A DNA stretch of 8,864 nucleotides from Planctomycetota bacterium (lineage in GTDB: Bacteria; Planctomycetota; Brocadiia; SM23-32), in the NCBI GenBank assembly GCA_018400625.1, contig JAGYMJ010000304.1, forward strand, positions 1-8,864. Reading direction: 5' to 3'. Shown here in pieces: positions 1 through 5,272 of this stretch. Made by a program: the position numbers and the translations under genes. Positions within the stretch are counted from its first letter, which is position 1; every line of letters starts with the position of its first letter. The notes beneath the pieces were generated by a model that was not told the DNA's origin, did no database searches, and saw nothing but the letters and a program-made list of their open reading frames with translations.

Positions 1-30
1 TAATCATTATCAACATAACCATCAATTATG

Positions 31-93
31 GTACTACCCCCGGTGGAAAACACGGTGGGGATCAAGTGAGACGGGGTTCACTGAATATTTACC
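31..93. repeat. Partial copy A of dispersed palindromic element
   Basis: The end at 76-93 (GTTCACTGAATATTTACC) is the reverse complement of the terminus that opens copy B at 5027, and it matches the right end of copy C at 8451-8469. Inside it, 37-61 carries C-rich and G-rich arms around a GTGGAAAACAC core, similar in style to the interior of copy C. No opposite terminus is visible between position 1 and this end, so the copy is either cut by the window edge or decayed. It lies downstream of the minus-strand operon that ends at 201. Confidence 0.55.
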
Positions 94-200
94 AACACGC
101 ATAGTTCAGTTTCAGCGTGGAGCGCTGGGATCGGGACGGACCGTCCGGTTTCCAACCTACAGGTGTTCCCCCCCACGTGGAAAACGCTTATATAGGGTAT
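94..200. other. G+C-rich block of short hairpins, no gene
   Basis: This stretch downstream of the minus-strand operon has no credible reading frame. It holds several small inverted repeats: CAGCG/CGCTG at 113-127 with a 5-base loop, GGACGG/CCGTCC at 134-146, and AACCT/AGGTG at about 154-165. A run of seven C residues follows, then an ACGTGGAAAAC motif resembling the core of copy A. There is no T-tract on the minus strand that would make it a standard intrinsic terminator. It may be a decayed relative of the repeat family or a 3' processing structure. Confidence 0.35.
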
Positions 201-1214
201 TCATAACATCATTCCAGCAAAATTTTCATCTTTTGCAGGTTGTACTTCCAGCGTTAGTTTTTTCCTTCCCCACGATTTAATTTCAACCCTGTCCAAATTT
301 TTTGCTTTACCGTATCGGGCCGTTATACTTGCAGCCAGTTGCACATTTTTCTCACAATAACAGCCCATAAGAAGTGAAGTAGGGCCGGGATAATGAGCAC
401 ATTCCAGCATTAAATCCGCTTCAGAGCCCCTATTTTTTAATTCACCATTTTCTTTCTCATCACGTCCGACGATAAGTTTCGTATCGCTGTCTATACGGAA
501 ATGGCGCCCGAGCAGCAACAGCTCGATATTTTTTCTGTTCATCCGGCTACATTTCATAATATCTTCAAGTCGCCGTGCATATCCGGGTTCTGTCAGGCGG
601 CAGCCACCCGCGGGCGCGGGATAGTCATGGACTTCTAATTTTTCGGCAAGTTCAATCTGCGGGGTACGCTGTCGTCCGGAGAAACCGCACAGTCGATTTC
701 TGTCCACCAATCCTTTCTGTTCCGGTATTGTCGGGTCTAAAAGCAAAGCGGAGAGCGGTCTCAAGACGAGTCCAGCCACATTTGCTCTTTGTTGAATATG
801 GCGCATCATCGCTTTTTGCTGTGTCATGGGACGCTGACCGACCACTTCGCCTGTGACCAGGAATTGCGCTTCGGTTTCATTCATAAGCCCCTTAGCTTTT
901 TGAAGCTGTAGTATGCGGCAATCGATACATGGATTCAGTCCGCTGCCGAAGCCATGCTCAGGTTCTTTAATCAATTCTATCATATCGTCGCTGATATCAA
1001 GATTGATGAGTGGCATACCATATTCCTCTGCCGTGCTTTGGATATCTGATACACCTGGGGCATTTTTTTCAGAGACGAAAACGGAACAGAAGTGGAGAGC
1101 TATAAGGTTTAGCCCTTGCTGAAGCATCAGTTTCGCTGCAAGCCTGCTGTCCAGGCCGCCGGAAAACAGAGAGATTGCAGTTACTGTCGATTCTTCTGAT
1201 CTGTTAGGGGGCAT
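201..1214 (-). CDS. PP-loop tRNA thiouridylase-like protein with C-terminal RNA-binding-like domain
   Basis: The 337-residue protein opens with a PP-loop ATP-pyrophosphatase motif, SGGLDS, at residues 18-23, as in MnmA- and ThiI-type tRNA sulfur-insertion enzymes that adenylate a uridine before thiolation. A conserved NPCIDCR segment gives Cys96 and Cys99, and PAGGCRLTEPGYARRL gives Cys205. These cysteines are candidates for sulfur transfer or for metal or Fe-S binding. The region from about 240 to 330, including GRDEKENGELK and a basic end, resembles the NFACT-R-type RNA-binding module that I recall being fused to such thiolases. The exact modified base is not certain: it is neither a plain MnmA nor a canonical ThiI with a THUMP domain. 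The ATG follows the upstream stop by 24 bases with no obvious Shine-Dalgarno sequence, so translation may be coupled. It is the last gene of the LysM-HEAT operon. The cytoplasmic tRNA-thiolation role is inferred from motifs. Confidence 0.8.
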   Translation of the reverse strand: MPPNRSEESTVTAISLFSGGLDSRLAAKLMLQQGLNLIALHFCSVFVSEKNAPGVSDIQSTAEEYGMPLINLDISDDMIELIKEPEHGFGSGLNPCIDCRILQLQKAKGLMNETEAQFLVTGEVVGQRPMTQQKAMMRHIQQRANVAGLVLRPLSALLLDPTIPEQKGLVDRNRLCGFSGRQRTPQIELAEKLEVHDYPAPAGGCRLTEPGYARRLEDIMKCSRMNRKNIELLLLGRHFRIDSDTKLIVGRDEKENGELKNRGSEADLMLECAHYPGPTSLLMGCYCEKNVQLAASITARYGKAKNLDRVEIKSWGRKKLTLEVQPAKDENFAGMML

Positions 1215-1238
1215 ATGAGCGGGGAAAAATGATATCTA

Positions 1239-1856
1239 TTATTTATCCTGCTGATCCAATTCTTTTTGCCACAATGAGGGGGCATCGGGGGGAATATCAA
1301 GTCCGGTCAACTCTATCAGATGATTATATGCAACAAGACGAACAATTTCTGCTTCATCATCAATCGCCGACTGCAGAATTTGTATTTTCTGTTTATAGTC
1401 AAGAATTGCTACGGCAAGGTCTAAAGCAGTTATTTTGACCAATGGGGCATCATCGATCTGAACGGTCCTTACAACATCTTCTTTTACAGCTTCATCTCTT
1501 ATTTTGGCAAGGGCAATAAGCGAGTATTTTCTCACAATGGGCTGAATATCACGTCGCAAAGCAAAGCGTATTCGCTCAACAGATTCGGGATCGCCTAAAT
1601 TACCAAGAGCTTCTGCCGCTAACGCACGCACCATGTGATTTCGGTCGGCGGCGAGAACGGATTCCAAGGCAATTCTCAACCCCGCGGCGGGATCATCTTT
1701 GATATCTTCAAGAACTTTAATTTTTCCCCTGGCAGAACCCGTTTCAAGTTGATGATGTATTTCATCAATACTTCGTCCCCACCTGAGGGACCGGCAGCCG
1801 TGAAAAGACAATAAGAGCACGACAAAGAAGAGTGTCTTAAATAATTTGATTGTCAT
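1239..1856 (-). CDS. HEAT-repeat protein, probable lipoprotein
   Basis: This 205-residue protein starts with a basic N-terminus and a hydrophobic stretch (residues 5-17) ending in SFHGC. Cys21 is the likely lipidation site. The lipobox is imperfect because His and Phe precede the Gly-Cys, so lipoprotein export is probable rather than certain. After a short linker, residues 45-185 form consecutive helical pairs of HEAT/armadillo type. They are clearest at about 71-103 (VRALAAEALGNLGDPE), 105-136 (VRKYSLIALAKIRDE) and 137-169. Such solenoids are protein-binding scaffolds, and no catalytic motif is visible. It sits between a LysM membrane protein (28-base gap) and the thiouridylase-like gene (24-base gap), so it is likely co-transcribed. 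No Shine-Dalgarno sequence is evident before the ATG. A scaffold role at the envelope is inference, and the partner is unknown. Confidence 0.75.
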   Translation of the reverse strand: MTIKLFKTLFFVVLLLSFHGCRSLRWGRSIDEIHHQLETGSARGKIKVLEDIKDDPAAGLRIALESVLAADRNHMVRALAAEALGNLGDPESVERIRFALRRDIQPIVRKYSLIALAKIRDEAVKEDVVRTVQIDDAPLVKITALDLAVAILDYKQKIQILQSAIDDEAEIVRLVAYNHLIELTGLDIPPDAPSLWQKELDQQDK

Positions 1857-1884
1857 AATATATTTGGCCGGGAGAAAACAGGCT

Positions 1885-2718
1885 TTATTCCGGGATGGAA
1901 ATGTCCATACCGACCTTCAAGTCTTTTGCATTACGCAGGTTATTATTGGCATCGATCAACTCCTTGTACCGTTTCCCGTCGTTATAATGTTTTTGAGCGA
2001 TCGACCAGAGTGTATCTCCCTTCCTGACGGTGTAAGTTTTCCCGTTTTTCTGCTGGTTTGTGGAGAGAGTGGCTACAGAGTGCTCATCGTCGTCAGCATC
2101 ATTGGAGACAGAGACATGTTCTGCATCGGGAATGACAAGCCTCATATTGGGCCTCAATCCTTCCGCCCGGTCTAAAATATCCTTGTTGGCCGCAAGAATT
2201 TTCTGCCATTTAGCGGTGGTGTTATAATATTTCAAGCTTATCCCTGTGAGTGTATCGCCCTTTTTAACGGCGTATTCCACCGTTTCTGAAGCATCTTCGG
2301 CAATTTCTTTCATTTCACCTTCAGGTTCTTGCAGGGGTATTTCTTCAGGTTGCGTTTCTTCCAATTTATCACCAAGGCTCTCCCCCGGTGGGCTGCTCAG
2401 GGGGTCATCTTTGGGGGAAAAACGCCTTGTCCCCATCGAGTCCGAAAGAAGGCCTTGATCTTCCTTAGCCATTTGCTTCGGCTCGCTTAGAGTATCCTCT
2501 TGTGCTTCGACCTTATCCCCGCCTCGATCAAGCCTCCCCAGTATTTCATCCAGTTCCACGGAAGAAATAGTTTGGATATCCGATTGCGAATCTTCAGCTC
2601 TGACATCCTTTTCATCGGTTCCAGCAACAGGTTTTCTGCCGCTCCACATAGATAAGGCAATAATACTGCCGGTTATTACGGCAAGTATTGCCAACAATTG
2701 GACTTCTTTTTTCTTCAT
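1885..2718 (-). CDS. Membrane-anchored protein with two LysM domains
   Basis: The start is set at 2718, giving 277 residues. A GGGAGAG ribosome-binding site lies six bases upstream of it and overlaps the alternative ATG at 2733, which lacks a site of its own. Residues 6-25 form one hydrophobic segment after a lysine-rich N-terminus (MKKKEV), so the bulk of the protein is outside the cytoplasmic membrane. Residues 30-145 are a low-complexity, acidic, proline- and glutamate-rich linker. Two LysM modules follow, at about 149-197 (YAVKKGDTLTGISLKYY) and 229-276 (YTVRKGDTLWSIAQKHY), separated by an acidic spacer. LysM modules bind the N-acetylglucosamine chains of peptidoglycan, so this is likely a cell-wall-binding anchor. 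No hydrolase domain is present. It is the first gene of the operon with the HEAT lipoprotein and the tRNA-thiolation-like gene. Confidence 0.88.
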   Translation of the reverse strand: MKKKEVQLLAILAVITGSIIALSMWSGRKPVAGTDEKDVRAEDSQSDIQTISSVELDEILGRLDRGGDKVEAQEDTLSEPKQMAKEDQGLLSDSMGTRRFSPKDDPLSSPPGESLGDKLEETQPEEIPLQEPEGEMKEIAEDASETVEYAVKKGDTLTGISLKYYNTTAKWQKILAANKDILDRAEGLRPNMRLVIPDAEHVSVSNDADDDEHSVATLSTNQQKNGKTYTVRKGDTLWSIAQKHYNDGKRYKELIDANNNLRNAKDLKVGMDISIPE

Positions 2719-2724
2719 TTTGCT

Positions 2725-2731
2725 CTCTCCC
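2725..2731 (-). promoter_or_regulatory. Ribosome-binding site deciding the LysM gene start
   Basis: GGGAGAG on the minus strand lies six bases before the ATG at 2718. It overlaps the codons that follow the upstream in-frame ATG at 2733, so the shorter protein is the more likely product. Confidence 0.7.
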
Positions 2732-2772
2732 ATTAAATATAATAGAGGTCATTAATCGACTCATTTTCATAC

Positions 2773-2801
2773 TGTATAGGATAAGGAATTGTTTCGGTTA
2801 A
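2773..2801 (-). promoter_or_regulatory. Candidate weak promoter for the LysM operon
   Basis: On the minus strand TTAACC and TATACA are separated by 17 bases, each matching four of six consensus positions. This would give a leader of about 48 bases. A second equally weak pair, TTGTAA and TACATT with 17 bases between, lies at 2850-2878. The region is very AT-rich, so chance matches are expected. Confidence 0.25.
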
Positions 2802-2924
2802 AAACAACAAAAATGAAAAAAGAAACAAAAAATATTTTAATGGACGCAGAATGTATTGCATTAACCATTGAATTACAATCAGATAAAGGATAAGCGTAAA
2901 GATGTTGGATGTTTTTAAAAAATA

Positions 2925-2970
2925 AAATAAAAAAGAAAAAAAATACTGCCAATAATGCGAAACAAAGCAG
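2925..2970 (-). terminator. Possible weak terminator of the ABC transporter operon
   Basis: On the minus strand a short CTGC...GCAG stem (2946-2970, 17-base loop) is followed directly by a long T-rich run interrupted by single C and A residues. The stem is only four base pairs, so efficient intrinsic termination is doubtful. The position about 45 bases after the permease stop fits. Confidence 0.25.
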
Positions 2971-3013
2971 GTGGTTAAGGGGAACTTGAAATTGCATGGA
3001 ATAATCCGAAGGT

Positions 3014-4033
3014 CTAACTGAATTTTTTATTCACGAGCAAGTACAGGAAAAAAGGTCCTCCCAGCATAGCCGTCAACACTCCCACCGGCAACTCGGAAGG
3101 TGAGAAGAGCGTGCGCGCCACGGTATCGGCGACGGTCAAAAAAGCTCCGCCGGCCATGAACGAGCTGAACATTAAAATGCGATGATCGGGCCCCAGGGCT
3201 AGTCTCAACGCATGAGGGATTATCAGTCCAACAAAACCAATTGGGCCCGCCACGGAAACGATAGCGGAAGTCAGAGCTGAAGCGACAATAAAGACCCGAA
3301 TTTGGACTGCCTGGACATTTATACCGCGCCCGGCGGCCAGTTCCTCCCCAAACACCAGTTGATTCAGACGATTTGATTCGGATAGCAGAAGTATTATGGC
3401 CGGTATATAGATCGGCAGTATCGACAACAAAGCATCATAGCCCAAAACATCCAGCCCGCCCATCAGCCATCTGTCAAGTATGACAAGTTTATGGGGGTCG
3501 ACCAGATAACGTATAAACATAATCATTGCCGAACTGATCAATGCGATTGTTATGCCGGCCAAAAGCAATTTCATCGTAGAAAACCTTCCCCGCTCGCCGG
3601 CGAGCAGATAGATAATAATCACAACACACATAGAACCGAACAAGGAAAAAAACTGCACGGGAGTAACCAGCGGTATGGCCCATCCGGATATTCCAAGCAG
3701 GATGCCGGTAGAGGCGCCCAGCGCACCGCCGGCCGAAACTCCCAGGGTATGAGGAGTTGCCAGCGGATTACGCAGCAGGGCCTGGAAAACGGCGCCGGCT
3801 ACAGCTAAGCCTCCGCCCGCAAGAAAAGCAAGGGTTATTCGTGGTATCCTGTGATGGACAACGATACGTAAAACCAGATCATCGCCAACTTCGCCTGCGG
3901 TCAGCATTCTCAGAAAATCGAACACACTTATTTTAACGGCGCCGAAAAAAAGACACAGCAAAGCCAAGACAATACAGCTAAGCGATAGCGCCGTCATATG
4001 CAAAAAGACTTTTCCTTTATCCATTTCCTTCAT
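3014..4033 (-). CDS. FecCD/BtuC-family ABC transporter permease
   Basis: The 339-residue polytopic inner-membrane protein has the normal length and signatures of permeases importing vitamin B12, ferric siderophores or heme. Residues 62-107 (RIPRITLAFLAGGGLAVAG, then LRNPLATPHTLGVSAG) are the family hallmark. Residues 263-277 (GPIGFVGLIIPHALR) form the cytoplasmic coupling segment that contacts the ATPase, and the C-terminus ends in the usual LPVGVLTAMLGGPFFLYLL helix. About ten hydrophobic helices are seen. It would work as a homodimer with the ATPase encoded just upstream, whose gene overlaps this one by 17 bases. An alternative ATG at 4024 would shorten the overlap to eight bases. The substrate cannot be read from sequence. 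No substrate-binding protein gene is adjacent, so that component must be encoded elsewhere. Confidence 0.93.
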   Translation of the reverse strand: MKEMDKGKVFLHMTALSLSCIVLALLCLFFGAVKISVFDFLRMLTAGEVGDDLVLRIVVHHRIPRITLAFLAGGGLAVAGAVFQALLRNPLATPHTLGVSAGGALGASTGILLGISGWAIPLVTPVQFFSLFGSMCVVIIIYLLAGERGRFSTMKLLLAGITIALISSAMIMFIRYLVDPHKLVILDRWLMGGLDVLGYDALLSILPIYIPAIILLLSESNRLNQLVFGEELAAGRGINVQAVQIRVFIVASALTSAIVSVAGPIGFVGLIIPHALRLALGPDHRILMFSSFMAGGAFLTVADTVARTLFSPSELPVGVLTAMLGGPFFLYLLVNKKFS

Positions 4034-4820
4034 TAATTTTTTTCCCCATTACATTGACCATGGGAGACTGCGTGAGGGGATGCTTTATCACCTGCAGTTC
4101 TGCATCATAAATTTGTGAAAGCAAGCTGCCTGTCATCACTTCTTCGGGCTTACCGGTTTCCACAACCTTTCCGTCCGACAGGAGTATCAGTTCATCACAA
4201 AATTCGGCGGCCAGATTGAGGTCGTGAGTCACGACGACCACTCCAATACCCCGGCGCGACAGCGCCCACAAAAGGTCAAAAACATGGGATTTATGATGGA
4301 TGTCGAGCGACGCGCCCGGTTCATCCAAAAGCAGAAGAGACGGTTCCTGGGCAAGCACACTTGCTACAAGCACACGCTGGCGCTCGCCTCCGGAGAGGGT
4401 GGAAAAGTAACGCCCGGCAAGCGGGGTACATTCCGTATCTTCGAGTGTTCGATCAATCACCAACTCATCGGTTTTATCCAGCAAACCCAAGCCCTTTTTG
4501 TAAGGATAGCGTCCCAACCCTACAACCTCTCTGACTGTCAAATCGAACGATGGAGAGGGATTTTGGGGCAAGAACGCCACTTCTTGCGCAAATTGCCGCC
4601 TGTGGTAGGATTTAACCTCTTCACCATATAAACTGACGCCGCCTTCATCAGGATTCAATATTCCGGTCATAATTCGCAGCAGAGTGCTCTTACCCGACCC
4701 GTTCGGCCCCACTATACCAAAGAGGCGCCCGGGATAAATGTCGAGCGACACACCATCTAATTGAAATTGGCCGTTATTGTAAGCAAATGAGCAATTGACT
4801 GTTGAAAGTATTTTTTGCAT
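4017..4820 (-). CDS. FecE/BtuD-type ABC transporter ATP-binding protein
   Basis: This 267-residue cytoplasmic ATPase powers the permease encoded after it. All nucleotide-binding motifs are intact: Walker A GPNGSGKST (38-46), the Q-loop glutamine in FLPQN (about residue 86), the signature LSGGERQRV (142-150), Walker B LLLLDEP (162-168), a D-loop in GASLD and the switch His199 in VVTHD. The SFDLTVREVVGLGRYPY segment after the Q-loop is typical of the iron-siderophore/cobalamin/heme group. The 3' end overlaps the permease gene, which is consistent with translational coupling. It is first in its operon, with a strong promoter about 90 bases upstream (4908-4936). No clear Shine-Dalgarno sequence precedes the ATG. 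Whether the substrate is iron chelate, heme or corrinoid is undetermined. Confidence 0.94.
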   Translation of the reverse strand: MQKILSTVNCSFAYNNGQFQLDGVSLDIYPGRLFGIVGPNGSGKSTLLRIMTGILNPDEGGVSLYGEEVKSYHRRQFAQEVAFLPQNPSPSFDLTVREVVGLGRYPYKKGLGLLDKTDELVIDRTLEDTECTPLAGRYFSTLSGGERQRVLVASVLAQEPSLLLLDEPGASLDIHHKSHVFDLLWALSRRGIGVVVVTHDLNLAAEFCDELILLSDGKVVETGKPEEVMTGSLLSQIYDAELQVIKHPLTQSPMVNVMGKKINEGNG

Positions 4821-4880
4821 TTTTCTGGAAAAAAGCTGAGTGTTTCTTCATTGATTGATGAGTGCGGGCTTGCCGGGTTA

Positions 4881-4892
4881 GTAAAATTTTAC
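4881..4892. promoter_or_regulatory. Perfect palindrome in the ABC operon leader, candidate operator
   Basis: GTAAAATTTTAC is a perfect 12-base inverted repeat. It lies roughly 10-20 bases downstream of the transcription start predicted from the promoter at 4908-4936, a position where a dimeric repressor would block initiation or elongation. Metal- or cofactor-dependent regulation is expected for this transporter class. The sequence does not match a Fur or DtxR box that I can recall, so the regulator is unknown. Confidence 0.4.
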
Positions 4893-4907
4893 AACTTCCG
4901 GCCGTTC

Positions 4908-4936
4908 ATTATAACTTGCACATGTTTTTCATTCAA
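4908..4936 (-). promoter_or_regulatory. Sigma70-like promoter of the ABC transporter operon
   Basis: On the minus strand TTGAAT (4931-4936) and a perfect TATAAT (4908-4913) are separated by exactly 17 bases. The predicted start is near 4901, giving a leader of about 80 bases before the ATPase ATG. That is too short to hold a full cobalamin riboswitch. Confidence 0.7.
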
Positions 4937-4993
4937 GATTGATTATCGTTTCTTGACCAGAAATTATTGATATCGCTGCCATCTCACTTACAT

Positions 4994-5022
4994 TTGAAAA
5001 ACATTCTCTTTTCCGATACTAT
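4994..5022 (+). promoter_or_regulatory. Candidate promoter for pyruvate phosphate dikinase
   Basis: TTGAAA (4994-4999) and TACTAT (5017-5022) are separated by 17 bases. The -35 box matches five of six consensus positions and the -10 box four. Transcription would begin at about 5029, essentially at the first base of repeat copy B, so the whole element would lie in the dikinase mRNA leader. Confidence 0.4.
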
Positions 5023-5026
5023 GTAA

Positions 5027-5184
5027 GTAAGTATTCAGTGAACAACGTTGTTCCCCCGCCGTGCCCTGTGCCGGCCGGATTAACGGCGGAGTGTATGGTG
5101 AAATCCGCTCGTAGTGCCTCATCATCATCCCATCGGCACAGGGCACGATGGTGATAAAACTGCGCTCTTCACTGAATATATACC
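5027..5184. repeat. Copy B of dispersed palindromic element (158 bases)
   Basis: The element is bounded by terminal inverted repeats of 16 bases matching at 14 positions: 5027-5042 GTAAGTATTCAGTGAA and the reverse complement at 5168-5183. A second, perfect 14-base inverted repeat, CGTGCCCTGTGCCG, lies inside at 5060-5073 and 5134-5147. A central portion of 60 bases includes a smaller GCGGA/TCCGC stem (5086-5108). The left arm shares CAGTGAAC-ACGT and CGTGCCCTGT, at nearly the same spacing, with copy C at 8388-8422. No transposase or believable reading frame is inside. It resembles a non-autonomous miniature element or a structured intergenic repeat. Confidence 0.75.
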
Positions 5185-5258
5185 TATGTAATGGCGCGAA
5201 AAGTGATCGCATTTCTTTAGCAAAAGGGAAAATCCCCCCAATTATCATACTTTGAAAT

Positions 5259-5262
5259 GGAG
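5259..5262 (+). promoter_or_regulatory. Ribosome-binding site deciding the dikinase start
   Basis: GGAG sits ten bases before the ATG at 5273. An in-frame TTG at 5252 lies upstream of this site and is less likely to be used. Conserved dikinase sequence begins only after the ATG. Confidence 0.6.
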
Positions 5263-5272
5263 TTTTTTTGTT

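Larger units (their letters stand above)
2719..3013. other. AT-rich intergenic region between two minus-strand operons
   Basis: This gap of about 295 bases separates the end of the ABC transporter operon from the start of the LysM operon. It contains the LysM ribosome-binding site and weak promoter candidates. It also has a long A-rich tract on the plus strand (about 2916-2943), which reads as a T-rich run on the minus strand downstream of the permease stop. A short inverted repeat CTGC/GCAG (2946-2970) precedes that T-rich run, so the run may help end the transporter transcript. I see no convincing gene here: open frames on either strand are low-complexity or lack a ribosome-binding site. 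Confidence 0.5.

Noticed and set aside
197..203. GTATTCA resembling part of the repeat terminus
   Set aside because: It matches only seven bases, overlaps the thiolase stop codon, and the CAGTGAA part is absent.
2813..2893. 27-codon plus-strand frame, MKKETKNILMDAECIALTIE and onward
   Set aside because: It has plausible composition, but no Shine-Dalgarno sequence, no convincing promoter and no known relative. It is likely chance in A-rich sequence.
2767..2997. Open frame of 76 codons on the minus strand in the AT-rich gap
   Set aside because: It is a phenylalanine-rich translation of A/T runs with no ribosome-binding site and no recognisable fold.
4821..4910. Possible cobalamin riboswitch ahead of the transporter
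   Set aside because: The leader from the predicted start is only about 80 bases, and no B12-box-like sequence was seen.
4931..4952. GATAAT-like sequence near the transporter promoter as a Fur box
   Set aside because: Only one six-base unit matches, and the required repeated or inverted units are missing.
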